Assembly (NCBI RefSeq): GCF_000382045.1
Contig: NZ_KB907465.1
Location: 1 to 64,000 of the forward strand
Length of the DNA: 64,000 nt
Direction of reading: 5' to 3'
Origin: Variovorax atrisoli 110B
GTDB taxonomy: Bacteria > Pseudomonadota > Gammaproteobacteria > Burkholderiales > Burkholderiaceae_C
A program made the translations under genes and the position numbers. The notes under the pieces were generated by a model. The model saw nothing but the letters and a program-made list of their open reading frames with translations. It searched no databases and was not told the DNA's origin. Positions 51,045 through 59,870 of this stretch are shown here, piece after piece; within the stretch, counting starts at the first letter, position 1, and each line of letters starts with the position of its first letter.

Positions 51045-52160
51045 CTACTTGCCCCAGATCGCCTTGTACTGGTTGCGGTAGCCGTTGTCCGGGTCGAACA
51101 CGTTCCTCGGGCCGCCGTCCTTGCCGACGTTGCCCACGGTCACCAGGTGCACCTTGGGCACGTAGCCCGACCACTTCTCCTTGGCGAAGGCGCGGTTGAG
51201 TTCGTCGACGATCTGCCAGCCCTGCATGTTCAGCGGCTCGGGCACGGTGCCGGCCTGGAAGCGCTGCGTGCGGATGCGCTGGTAGGCCGCCTCCGAGCCG
51301 TCGCCGGCCGACACCGCCTTGGGCGCGCCGTCGCCCTTCTTGCCGGCCGCCGTGAGCGAGGGGCCCATGAAGTCGAAGTACAGGTCGTTGATGGCCAGCG
51401 AGTGCGTCCACTTGTCGCCGAAGCGCTGCAGCAGCGCGGTGGTGAGCTGCGGCATGCGGGTGGAGCTCTCGGCGATGGGGCTGTCCTCGAAGCTCAGCAC
51501 GGTGCAGCCGCCGCACTTCTTGATGACGGCTTCCATCGCGCGCGCCTTGTAGAGCGCGATGGCGTACTGCGAGTCGGTGAAGATCACCACGCCGGCCTTG
51601 CCGTTGGAATCGGCCACCACCCACGAGGCGGCGACGTCGGCCACGTCGTCGGTCACGGTGGTCACGTTGGCGAAGAGGCCCGCCTTCTCGTTCGGGCCGG
51701 GCTGCTCGCCCGAGTGCCAGCCGACCAGCGGAATGCCCGACTTGGCCGCGCCCGCGAACGCGGCCTTCTGCTCGGTGGTGTCGAAGCCGCCGACCACGAT
51801 GCCCGCGGGCTTGACGGCCAGCGCCTGGTTGAGCGCGGCCGTGCGCCCGCTCACCGTGCCCTGCCCGTCGATCACGCGCACCGTCCAGCCGATGGCGCGG
51901 GCAGCCTCTTCCACGCCCTTGCTGACGCCGACGATGCCGCCGTTCTTCATGTCGCCCGCGACGAAGACGATGGTCTTGCCGGCCGCGGCCTTCGGGCCGG
52001 CGGTGGGACCGTCCCACTTCTCCTTGGTCATGGTCGCGACCTCGACCTTCTTCTTCGCGGCATCGAGAAAGTCGTCGGCCATGGCCTTCGGCGCCAGTGC
52101 GGCTGCGCACAGCGCCAGCACCGCGGCAGCGACGGTGCGCGCGGGAACACTCTTCTTCAT
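51045..52160 (-). CDS. Sugar ABC transporter periplasmic binding protein
   Basis: 371 residues. A signal peptide ending PKAMADD is followed by a type I periplasmic-binding fold (Peripla_BP_4), with VSKGVEEAARAIGWTVRVIDGQG, GGFDTTEQ and an internal CGGC pair that could form a disulfide. It delivers a sugar or related compound to the adjacent RbsC-type permease. It is the last gene of the SMP-30/ABC operon. Confidence 0.88.
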   Translation of the reverse strand: MKKSVPARTVAAAVLALCAAALAPKAMADDFLDAAKKKVEVATMTKEKWDGPTAGPKAAAGKTIVFVAGDMKNGGIVGVSKGVEEAARAIGWTVRVIDGQGTVSGRTAALNQALAVKPAGIVVGGFDTTEQKAAFAGAAKSGIPLVGWHSGEQPGPNEKAGLFANVTTVTDDVADVAASWVVADSNGKAGVVIFTDSQYAIALYKARAMEAVIKKCGGCTVLSFEDSPIAESSTRMPQLTTALLQRFGDKWTHSLAINDLYFDFMGPSLTAAGKKGDGAPKAVSAGDGSEAAYQRIRTQRFQAGTVPEPLNMQGWQIVDELNRAFAKEKWSGYVPKVHLVTVGNVGKDGGPRNVFDPDNGYRNQYKAIWGK

Positions 52161-52188
52161 GCTTGTCTCCAGTCGTCGTAGTGGGCCG

Positions 52189-53277
52189 TCATTCCGACGG
52201 CGTTGAGGTAACCGGTTGCGCTTGATCGAGCTGCCGCTCGGCGATGCGCCGCTTGATCGAGCGGTTGCGCCGCTGCTGCGCCCAGCCCGCGATGCCGATG
52301 GACACCAGCAGCGTCAGGCCGTTGAAGAGCGGCTCCACGTAGAAGGCACCGCCGAACTGCTGGATGCCCGAGATGCCGATGGCGAGGATGGCCACGCCCA
52401 CCAGCGTGCCCCACACGTTCACGCGGCCGGGCCGGATGGTGGTGGAGCCGAGGAACGCGCCCACCAGCGCCGGCAGCAGGAACTCGAGCCCCACGCTCGC
52501 CTGCCCGATCTGCAGGCGCGAGGCCAGCAGCACGCCCGCGAAGCCCGACAGCAGCCCCGAGGCGACGAAGGCGCCCATCACGTGCCTGCGCACCGAGATG
52601 CCGTTGAGCTGCGCCGCCTTCGGGTTGGCGCCGATCACGTACAGCGCGCGGCCCAGCGGCGTGAACTCGGTCACCACCCACAGCGTGAGGCTCACCGCGA
52701 GCACGTAGAACGCGCCCACCGGCAGCCCCAGCAGGCTGCCGCCCGCGATGCCCACGAAGCCATCGGGCAGCTCGCCCACCACCTGCCGCCCACCGCTGTG
52801 CCACATGGCCATGGCGTAGATCACCGTGCCCGTGCCCAGCGTGGCGATGAAGGAGTCGATCTGCGCGAGCTCGACCAGCAGCCCGTTGAGCACGCCGAAC
52901 AGCGCCGCGCACAGCAGCACCACCAGCACCGCCGCCGGCCACGGCAGGCCCAGCTGCGTCTGCAGGCTGATCGCGAGGATGTGCCACAGCACGATGCCGT
53001 AGCCCACGGTGAGGTCGATCTTGCCGGTGATCATCGGGATCGTTGCGGCCAGCGCCAGCAGTGCGATCACCGACTTGTCGGCCAGGATCGCGCGCAGGTT
53101 GAAAAGCGTAGGAAAGGTCTCGGGCAGCAGCACCGAGAACAGCAGCGCGAGCGCCACCGTGAGCACGACGAGGCCGTAGACCGGCATCGCGCGCCCGAGG
53201 CTCTGCGCGAGCGAGACGGCCTCGCCGTCGAGGGACTTGTCGGGCTCCAGCGCCGTGGACTTGATCGAGCTGCTCAT
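52189..53277 (-). CDS. Sugar ABC transporter permease (RbsC-like)
   Basis: 362 residues, BPD_transp_2 family, about nine helices, with PMITGKIDLTVGYGIVL, FIATLGTGTVIYAMAM and TIRPGRVNVWGTLVGV. Its start overlaps the ATPase stop as ATGA. It forms the membrane channel of the sugar importer encoded here. Confidence 0.91.
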   Translation of the reverse strand: MSSSIKSTALEPDKSLDGEAVSLAQSLGRAMPVYGLVVLTVALALLFSVLLPETFPTLFNLRAILADKSVIALLALAATIPMITGKIDLTVGYGIVLWHILAISLQTQLGLPWPAAVLVVLLCAALFGVLNGLLVELAQIDSFIATLGTGTVIYAMAMWHSGGRQVVGELPDGFVGIAGGSLLGLPVGAFYVLAVSLTLWVVTEFTPLGRALYVIGANPKAAQLNGISVRRHVMGAFVASGLLSGFAGVLLASRLQIGQASVGLEFLLPALVGAFLGSTTIRPGRVNVWGTLVGVAILAIGISGIQQFGGAFYVEPLFNGLTLLVSIGIAGWAQQRRNRSIKRRIAERQLDQAQPVTSTPSE

Positions 53278-54788
53278 GCGGGAACTTCCTCGCGCGTCGC
53301 CGCGCCTGCTGCCAATGCCAGGAGTCTTTCGACGGTGATCGCCTCGCCCGTGAGCTCGGCCGCGATCAGCCCGTCGCGGAAGACGAGCACGCGCGTGCAC
53401 ACGGTCGCGATCTCCTCGAAGTCGGTGGAGACGACGACCAGCGCCGTGCCAGCCTCGGCGCGCTCGCGCAGCACGCCGTAGATCTGCCGCTTGGCGCCCA
53501 CGTCGACGCCCGCGGTCGGCTCCTCGAGCACCACCAGCGGCTTGTCGAGGTGGAACCAGCGCGCCAGCACCACCTTCTGCTGGTTGCCGCCCGAGAGCTG
53601 CTGCACTTCGGCCGAGGGCGCGGGCGGGTTGATGTCGAAGCGGCGGATGAGCGCGAGCGCGCCCTCGTTCTCGCGGCGCGGCCGGTCGAAGGCCAGGCCG
53701 TGGTCGCCATGCAGCGTCGAATTGGGAAAGAGGTTCTCCAGCACGCTCATCGAGCCGGCCAGGTTCTCCTCGAGGCGCTCGCCGGCCACGTAGGCCACGC
53801 CCGCGCGGATCGCATCGGCCGGGCAACTGAAGCCGCAGCCCCTGCCCAGCAGCTGCATGCGCCCGGCCGACAGCGGCTCGCGCCCGAAGATCGCGCGGCT
53901 GATGGCCTCGTGTCCCGCGCCGCGCAGGCCCACGAGCCCGAGCACCTCGCCGCGGTGCACGGACAGGCTCAGCGGGCCGGCGTTGCCGCTGGCGGCGCCC
54001 TCGAGCTCGAGCACGGGTTCGCTGCGCGCAGGCACCCTCGCCTTCTGCACCGAGGCCGAGAGCGCCTTGCCCACGATCAGCCCCACTAGTTCGCCCTCGC
54101 TGGTCTGCGCCGTGGTCTTCACCGCGACCAGCCTGCCGTCGCGCATCACGGCCGCGCGGTCCGAAATGGCCATCACCTCGTCGAGCCGGTGCGACACGTA
54201 CATCATCGCCATGCCCTGCCGGCGCAGCTCGCGCAGCACGGCGAACATGCGTTCCACGTCGCTCATCGGCAGGCTCGCCGAGGGCTCGTCGAGCACCAGC
54301 AGCCGCGCCTTCACTTCGAGCGCACGGCCGATGGCGAGCAGCGATTTCTCGGCGCGCGTGAGCGAGAACACGCGGCGTCCGGGGTCGATGTCGCAGCCCA
54401 CGCGCGCCATCACGCGGCGCGCCGTCTCGTTCGCCGACTTCCAGTCGATGAGGCCGAAGCGGCGCGGGTAGCCGGTGCCCAGGCCCACGTTCTCGGCCAC
54501 GGTCATCCACTCGACGAGGCCCAGGTCCTGGTGGATGAAGGCCACCGGCTGCTCGCGCCGGTCGCCGCGCCGCCACTCGGACTGCGGCCGGCCGTCGAAA
54601 AGAATCTCTCCGTCGTCCACCGCGTGGATGCCCGCGAGCAGCTTGATGAGCGTGGACTTGCCCGCGCCGTTCTCGCCCAGCAGCGCGAGGATCTCTCCGG
54701 AACGCACGTCCAGCGTGACCTTGTCGACCGCCTGCGTGCCGCCGAAGCGCTTGCTCACGGCCCGGAACTGCAGCAGCGGCGTGTTCAT
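53274..54788 (-). CDS. Sugar ABC transporter ATPase (RbsA-like, double domain)
   Basis: 504 residues with two ATPase halves, typical of ribose/galactose-type importers. The first has GENGAGKSTL and LLVLDEPSASL with a decayed signature (SLTRAEKSLL); the second lacks a canonical Walker A (GLRGAGHEAI) but keeps LSGGNQQKVVLAR and LEEPTAGVDVG, as is normal for this group. Overlapping ATGA junctions couple it to the lactonase and permease genes. The true start is 54788; the frame upstream is shadow. Confidence 0.91.
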   Translation of the reverse strand: MNTPLLQFRAVSKRFGGTQAVDKVTLDVRSGEILALLGENGAGKSTLIKLLAGIHAVDDGEILFDGRPQSEWRRGDRREQPVAFIHQDLGLVEWMTVAENVGLGTGYPRRFGLIDWKSANETARRVMARVGCDIDPGRRVFSLTRAEKSLLAIGRALEVKARLLVLDEPSASLPMSDVERMFAVLRELRRQGMAMMYVSHRLDEVMAISDRAAVMRDGRLVAVKTTAQTSEGELVGLIVGKALSASVQKARVPARSEPVLELEGAASGNAGPLSLSVHRGEVLGLVGLRGAGHEAISRAIFGREPLSAGRMQLLGRGCGFSCPADAIRAGVAYVAGERLEENLAGSMSVLENLFPNSTLHGDHGLAFDRPRRENEGALALIRRFDINPPAPSAEVQQLSGGNQQKVVLARWFHLDKPLVVLEEPTAGVDVGAKRQIYGVLRERAEAGTALVVVSTDFEEIATVCTRVLVFRDGLIAAELTGEAITVERLLALAAGAATREEVPA

Positions 54789-55717
54789 GCGCGCACCGCC
54801 CCGCTCGTGTTCAGCCGGATGCGGTAGAGCGAGGCCGAGGCACACACGAACAACTCGTCGCCGTCGGACCCGCCGAAGGTGAGGTTGCCCACCTTCTCCG
54901 GCACCGCGATGCGCGCAAGGCGCGTGCCGTCGGGGTGGTAGACCTGCACGCTGTCGGCGCTGCTGGTGTAGACGAAGCCGTGCACGTCGACGCGGAAGCC
55001 GTCGGCCAGCCCCGGGTTCACCACCGCGAACACACGCGGGTTCGCGAGGTCCTGCCCGCCGATCACGTCGAACGCGACGATGTGGTGGTGCCCCGAGCCG
55101 TCGGTGCGCAGCGCGGCCGAGGTATCGCTCACATAGAGGATGCGCTCGTCGGGCGAGAAGGCCAGGCCGTTGGGCTCCTCCACGAAGTCGCTCACCGAGC
55201 GCAGCGCGCCGCTTGCGGGGTCGAGGCGGAACACGTGGTTGCGGCCCAGTTCGCTCTGCGCCTTGTGCCCCTCGCGGTCGGAGACGATGCCGTAGGGCGG
55301 ATCGGTGAACCAGATGCTGCCGTCGCGCTTCACGACGATGTCGTTGGGCGAGTTGAGGCGGCGGCCCTGGTAGCGGTCGACCACAACTTCGTCGGGCAGC
55401 GGCTGCAGGCCTTCGCCGGAACCCGCGAAGCGCGTGCGCACGATGGCACGCAGCCCGTGCGAGCAATGCAGCAGCGCCCCGTCGGCCTCGCGCGTGTGGC
55501 CGTTGGTGAACTCCACGCCCTCGCGCCACACGCTCATGCCGTCTTCGGCGCGCCAGCGCAGCATGCGGTTGTTGGGAATGTCGCTCCACAGCACCGAGCC
55601 GTCCTCGCGCATCCACACCGGCCCTTCGCTCCAGACGGCGCCGGTACACAGGCGTTCGAGCGGGCCTGCGCCCTGGGCGACGGGAGCGAAACGGGAGTCG
55701 AAGACTTCGATGGTCAT
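54785..55717 (-). CDS. SMP-30/gluconolactonase-family lactonase
   Basis: 310 residues, six-bladed propeller: EGPVWMREDGSVLWSDIPNNRMLRW, LNSPNDIVVKRDGSIWFTDPPYG and EEPNGLAFSPDERILYVSDTS. Metal-binding Glu/Asn/Asp of the family are evident. It hydrolyses sugar lactones to sugar acids. It is the first gene of the ABC operon, downstream of two LacI-type operators, pointing to uptake and oxidation of a pentose or hexose. The ATG at 55717 is chosen over an upstream in-frame start. Confidence 0.88.
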   Translation of the reverse strand: MTIEVFDSRFAPVAQGAGPLERLCTGAVWSEGPVWMREDGSVLWSDIPNNRMLRWRAEDGMSVWREGVEFTNGHTREADGALLHCSHGLRAIVRTRFAGSGEGLQPLPDEVVVDRYQGRRLNSPNDIVVKRDGSIWFTDPPYGIVSDREGHKAQSELGRNHVFRLDPASGALRSVSDFVEEPNGLAFSPDERILYVSDTSAALRTDGSGHHHIVAFDVIGGQDLANPRVFAVVNPGLADGFRVDVHGFVYTSSADSVQVYHPDGTRLARIAVPEKVGNLTFGGSDGDELFVCASASLYRIRLNTSGAVRA

Positions 55718-55768
55718 GGCCACGGCGCTGGTTTCCCTGAACTTGGGCTCGCAGTGTGGCATCAAAAA

Positions 55769-55781
55769 GATACCGGTAACT
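55769..55781. promoter_or_regulatory. LacI-type operator O1
   Basis: GATACCGGTAACT centres on TACCGGTA, a CG-centred palindrome like GntR/LacI operators. It is 52 bp upstream of the lactonase gene. Confidence 0.55.
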
Positions 55782-55873
55782 CAGGCTTTACCCGTATGCG
55801 GCGAGGTCACCATTTCATTCTTCTTTCAACGCCATTGGCGGTATTCTTCGCTCGTCGATGCCGGCTTCGATAT

Positions 55874-55886
55874 GGTTATCGGTATC
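55874..55886. promoter_or_regulatory. LacI-type operator O2
   Basis: Read on the minus strand this is GATACCGATAACC, 11 of 13 identical to O1 (55769-55781). The centres are 106 bp apart, about ten helical turns, which would allow looping. It lies 75 bp upstream of the LacI gene. Confidence 0.5.
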
Positions 55887-55961
55887 TCACGCCGTCCGCT
55901 CCTCGTCGCATATCCTCGAACCCGCCTTTCCCGCCTTCCGAGAGAGAAAGAAAGAAGCGCC

Positions 55962-57020
55962 TTGCCACCGACCAAAGCCCCCGCCCCAGCCCTCACCCGC
56001 CCCGCGACGATGGCCGACGTGGCCGCGCGCGTCGGCGTCTCGAAGATGACCGTGTCGCGCGCGCTCAACCGCAGCGCGAGCAGCGACCGCGTGACCTCCG
56101 AGGCGCTGCGCCAGCGCATCCTGCAGGCCTGCGAGGAGATGGGCTACGTCATCGACCAGACGGCGCGCACCTTCTCCAGCAAGCGGTCGGGCTTCGTCGC
56201 GGTGCTGATCCCCTCGCTCAACAACTCCAACTTCTCGGAGACCGCGCAGGGCATCACCGCCGCCGTGGAGGCGCGCGGGCTGCAGGTGCTGCTGGGCTAC
56301 ACCGACTACCGCGTGGAGACCGAGGAGCGCCTGCTGCGCGCCATGCTCGCGCGCCGGCCCGAGGGCGTGATCCTCACCGGCGGCTCGCACACGCCGGCCG
56401 CGCGCGCCATGCTGCAGGCAGCGGGCGTGCCGGTGGTCGAGACCTGGGACCTGCCGGCCGCGCCCATCGGGCACACCGTGGGCTTCTCGAACGCCGAGGC
56501 CGCCGCCGCGATGGTGCGCCACCTGCACGCCAAGGGCTACCGGCGCATCGCCTTCATCGGCGGCACCTCGAACCGCGACACGCGCGGCGCCGACCGCCAG
56601 CGCGGCTATGCCGATGCGATCCGCGAACTGGGCCTGCCCGACGGCCGCGTCATCAGCTTCGGCCAGCCGCCGATCTCGATGGCGCAGGGCGGCGAGGCCG
56701 TGGCGCAACTGATCCGCCAGTGGCCGGACGTGGATGCGGTGATCTGTGTCTCCGACCTCTCGGCCTTCGGCGCGCTGATGGAATGCCAGCGTCGCGGCTG
56801 GGAAGTGCCCGGGCGCATCGCGATCGCCGGCTTCGGCGACTTCGAGGTCGCACGCGCCTGCCATCCGCGCATCACCACGGTCGCGGTGGATTGCGTGGGC
56901 ATCGGCAAGGCGGCGGGAGAACTGCTGCTGCGCGTGATCGACGGCACGCGCGAAGGGCACCGGCCGCCTGCGGAGACTGTGCTGATTCCGTTCCACATCG
57001 AGCAGCGCGAGAGTTCCTGA
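55962..57020 (+). CDS. LacI-family transcriptional regulator
   Basis: About 352 residues. The helix-turn-helix and hinge (TMADVAARVGVSKMTVSRAL, then TFSSKRSGFVAVLIPSLNN) are followed by a sugar-binding domain of the GntR/gluconate-responsive kind. The TTG at 55962 follows a purine-rich stretch (GAGAGAAAGAAAGAAG) and gives the standard LacI length; an ATG at 56010 starts too close to the helix-turn-helix. It is divergent from the SMP-30/ABC operon, with two matching operators between them. Confidence 0.9.
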   Translation: MPPTKAPAPALTRPATMADVAARVGVSKMTVSRALNRSASSDRVTSEALRQRILQACEEMGYVIDQTARTFSSKRSGFVAVLIPSLNNSNFSETAQGITAAVEARGLQVLLGYTDYRVETEERLLRAMLARRPEGVILTGGSHTPAARAMLQAAGVPVVETWDLPAAPIGHTVGFSNAEAAAAMVRHLHAKGYRRIAFIGGTSNRDTRGADRQRGYADAIRELGLPDGRVISFGQPPISMAQGGEAVAQLIRQWPDVDAVICVSDLSAFGALMECQRRGWEVPGRIAIAGFGDFEVARACHPRITTVAVDCVGIGKAAGELLLRVIDGTREGHRPPAETVLIPFHIEQRESS

Positions 57021-57029
57021 GCCCTCCCT

Positions 57030-57776
57030 TCAGGGATGCCAGGTCGACACCACCGCGGGCGTCTGCGCCGTGGGCCGGCCCGCGAGCGCGTAGGAGAGCT
57101 CGTTCGCAGCCTTCATGATGGTCTTGGCATGGCCGATCAGCTTGGGCTTGGGCAGCCGGTCCGCCGGTCCCGAGATGCACACCGAGCCCAGCAGCGCCCA
57201 GCGCAGCCCGAAGACCGGCGCCGACACCGTCGCAACGTTCTTCTCGCGCTCGCCGATGGAGTAGTGGTAGCCCTTCTTGCGGATGTCCTCGTAGAGCTTT
57301 CCGGGCTCGCCCGAGAACGCGAGGATCACGCGCCCCGGTGAGCCCAGATCCAGCGGGAGCATCGCACCCATGCGCGCGTGATGCCTGATGGGCTGCGGCC
57401 CTTCGACGCGCGCAAGGCAGGTCCTGGAATTTCCTTCGCGCACGTAGAAGGCGGCGCTCTCGCCCGTTGCCTGCGACAGCGCGAGCAGCATCGGCTCGAC
57501 CACGCCGTTGGCATCGAAGCTGGCCTGGTAGCGGGCGCCGAGCCAGCCGGCCGCGGGGCCGAGCCGCCAGCCGCCGTCCTCGCGCTGAACCACGTAGCCG
57601 GCGAGCGCCAGCGTGCGCAGCAGGCGCAGCGCGGTCGTCTTGTGCATCTGGCTGCGACGCGTGAGTTCCGCGAGCGAGAGGTGCTCGTCCTGCATGCCGA
57701 AGGTGTCGAGCAACTGCAGCGCACGGATGACGGCGGTGACTCCGCCCGAGGCCTCGGCATCCGCCTCGCGGGGCAT
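57030..57776 (-). CDS. IclR-family transcriptional regulator
   Basis: 248 residues. The winged helix (VIRALQLLDTFGMQDEHLSLAELTRRSQMHKTTALRLL) precedes the IclR effector domain with GAMLPLDLGSPGRVILAFSG and a late ISGPADRL. AAGGAAG before the ATG at 57776 supports this start; in-frame starts lie further upstream. It is divergent from the Bug/catabolic operon, and an inverted repeat in the gap is a likely binding site. It converges on the LacI gene with 9 bp between. Confidence 0.9.
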   Translation of the reverse strand: MPREADAEASGGVTAVIRALQLLDTFGMQDEHLSLAELTRRSQMHKTTALRLLRTLALAGYVVQREDGGWRLGPAAGWLGARYQASFDANGVVEPMLLALSQATGESAAFYVREGNSRTCLARVEGPQPIRHHARMGAMLPLDLGSPGRVILAFSGEPGKLYEDIRKKGYHYSIGEREKNVATVSAPVFGLRWALLGSVCISGPADRLPKPKLIGHAKTIMKAANELSYALAGRPTAQTPAVVSTWHP

Positions 57777-57827
57777 CTCGATCACTTCCTTGCGCACGGA
57801 TGCGGCTTTCGAATTCTGTTTCACACA

Positions 57828-57855
57828 GTGGTCCAAGGTCCGTTCAGTGGACCAC
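57828..57855. promoter_or_regulatory. Inverted repeat between IclR regulator and Bug operon
   Basis: GTGGTCCA and TGGACCAC are perfect complements separated by 12 bases. The site lies 52 bp upstream of the IclR start and 90 bp upstream of the Bug gene, as expected for an autoregulating IclR protein controlling a divergent operon. Confidence 0.6.
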
Positions 57856-57945
57856 CATTGTATGGAATGGAACGCAAACCTAAAGTCGCTCCACGCCTCG
57901 CAGCACGGCCTGCAGGTGGGCAACGAACGATAAGGAGACACACCC

Positions 57946-58932
57946 ATGCGTACCTCGAGCCTCGGCTCCATTCCCCGCCGCGCGGCCCTCGGCCTCGCCC
58001 TTCTTCTCGCCTCGGGCATTGCGGCGGCGCAGGCCTATCCGGCGCGCCCGATCAAGCTCATCGTGCCGTTCCCGCCGGGCGGCGGCACGGACATCATCGC
58101 CCGCGAGGTGGCAAACAAGGTCGCGACCTCCGAAGGCTGGACCATCGTGATCGACAACAAGCCCGGCTCGGGCGGGAACATCGGTGTCGACGCGGCAGCC
58201 AAGGCCAGCCCCGACGGCTACACGCTGGTGCTGGGCCAGACCAGCAACCTCGCGATCAATCCGTCGCTCTACACCAAGCTGCCCTACGACCCGGTGAAGG
58301 ATCTCGCGGCAGTCGGCCTGGTCGCATCGGCGCCGCTGGTGGTGGTCGTGTCCTCCGCCTCGCCCTACAAGAAGCTGGCCGACGTGGTCGCCGCAGCGAA
58401 GGCCAAGCCCACCGCGCTCAACTACGCGAGCTCGGGCAACGGCACCGTCGCCCATCTCGCGACCGAGCAGTTCCAGAAGATCGCAGGCATCCAGCTCACG
58501 CACGTGCCGTACAAGGGCGCGTCGCAGGGCATGACCGACCTGGTCGGCGGGCAGATCCAGCTGTACGTGTCATCGGTGCCGACGCTCATCGCGCAGATCA
58601 AGAGCGGACAGCTGCGCGCGCTGGCCGTGACCTCGCTGCAGCGCAACCGCGACCTGCCCGACGTGCCCACCATGGTCGAGGCCGGCTACAAGGACTTCGA
58701 GGCCGTCACATGGTTCGGCGTGGCGGGCCCCGCGGCCATGCCGAAGGACGCGATCGCGAAGCTCAACGCGGCCTTCAACAAGGCCCTCGCCACGCCCGAC
58801 GTGCAGAAGAAGCTCGCGGCGCAGGGCGCGGAGGTGCTGTCCGGCCCGCCGGAGAAGTTCGCCTCGCTGATCCGCACCGACGGCGTGCGCTGGGGCGCGA
58901 TCGTGAAGGCCTCGGGCGTCCGACTGGACTGA
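57946..58932 (+). CDS. Bug/TctC-family solute-binding protein (cluster copy 1)
   Basis: 328 residues with a signal peptide (ALGLALLLASGIAAAQA) and the family marks YPARPIKLIVPFPPGGGTDIIAREV, IDNKPGSGGNIGV, VPYKGASQGMTDL and LPDVPTMVEAGY. TAAGGAG lies before the ATG. It is the first gene of the IclR-controlled operon and is followed at once by an amidohydrolase. Confidence 0.94.
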   Translation: MRTSSLGSIPRRAALGLALLLASGIAAAQAYPARPIKLIVPFPPGGGTDIIAREVANKVATSEGWTIVIDNKPGSGGNIGVDAAAKASPDGYTLVLGQTSNLAINPSLYTKLPYDPVKDLAAVGLVASAPLVVVVSSASPYKKLADVVAAAKAKPTALNYASSGNGTVAHLATEQFQKIAGIQLTHVPYKGASQGMTDLVGGQIQLYVSSVPTLIAQIKSGQLRALAVTSLQRNRDLPDVPTMVEAGYKDFEAVTWFGVAGPAAMPKDAIAKLNAAFNKALATPDVQKKLAAQGAEVLSGPPEKFASLIRTDGVRWGAIVKASGVRLD

Positions 58933-58937
58933 TCCCG

Positions 58938-59870
58938 ATGTCCGGCTCCGTCGTCGCGGGCACCGGTTCGCCCGCCATGCCCACCGCGCCCTTCTCTGCC
59001 GGGCACGGACGCGCGCCGGTCGAGGTGCCGCCGGGCGCCTGCGACTGCCATGTGCACCTGTACGACTCGCGCTATCCGCCGGCACCGGGCGCGAAGCTGA
59101 CGCCGCCGGACGCCACCGCGCACGACTACCGCCAACTGCAGCAGCGCACCGGCACCGAGCGCGTGGTGTTCGTGACGCCCTCCACCTACGGCACCGACAA
59201 CCGCCCCCTGCGCGATGCGCTCGCCGCCTTCGGCGCACGGGCGCGCGGCGTGGCGGTCATCGACGAGAACACCGGCGACGACGAACTGCGCTCGCTGCAC
59301 GACTGCGGCGTGCGCGGCATCCGGCTCAATCTCTCGCTCGGCGTCGCGAATACCGCCGCGCAGATCGCACCGCTGGCAAGGCGCATCGCGCCGCTGGGCT
59401 GGCACCTGCAGCTACTCGCGCCAGCACCCCTGCTGGCGCAGCTCGCCGATGTGCTGAAGGACCTGCCCGTGCCCATCGTGTTCGACCACTTCGGGCGGCT
59501 CGCGCCGTCGATGGCCGGCAGGCACGCGGCGCATGCGCTGGTGCTGCGCCTGCTCGCATCGGGCCGCGCGTGGATCAAGCTCTCGGGCGGTTACATCGTG
59601 AGCGAGGAAGGCCCGCCGCACTTCGCGGACGTGGCACCGCTGGCAAGGAGCTTCCTGCAGGCCGCGCCGCAGCGCGTGCTGTGGGGCAGCGACTGGCCGC
59701 ACGCCAGCGCCAGTGCCGGCCACCAGGCCATGCCCGACGACGCGCAGCAGATGGCATTGCTCGCCGGCTGGACCGCAACGGCGGACGCCCTGCGCCGCGT
59801 GCTGGTCGACAACCCGGCCGCGCTCTACGGCTTCGACGAACAGAACGATTCTTCCACGGAGACAACATGA
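58938..59870 (+). CDS. Amidohydrolase_2-family hydrolase (LigI-like)
   Basis: 310 residues with the family metal/substrate blocks CDCHVHLYD, FDHFGRL and LWGSDWPHA. Close relatives hydrolyse lactones such as 2-pyrone-4,6-dicarboxylate in aromatic acid breakdown. The ATG at 58938 lies 5 bp after the Bug stop; its stop overlaps the next Bug start (ATGA). The substrate is probably the compound that these Bug proteins bind or a product of it. Confidence 0.86.
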   Translation: MSGSVVAGTGSPAMPTAPFSAGHGRAPVEVPPGACDCHVHLYDSRYPPAPGAKLTPPDATAHDYRQLQQRTGTERVVFVTPSTYGTDNRPLRDALAAFGARARGVAVIDENTGDDELRSLHDCGVRGIRLNLSLGVANTAAQIAPLARRIAPLGWHLQLLAPAPLLAQLADVLKDLPVPIVFDHFGRLAPSMAGRHAAHALVLRLLASGRAWIKLSGGYIVSEEGPPHFADVAPLARSFLQAAPQRVLWGSDWPHASASAGHQAMPDDAQQMALLAGWTATADALRRVLVDNPAALYGFDEQNDSSTETT

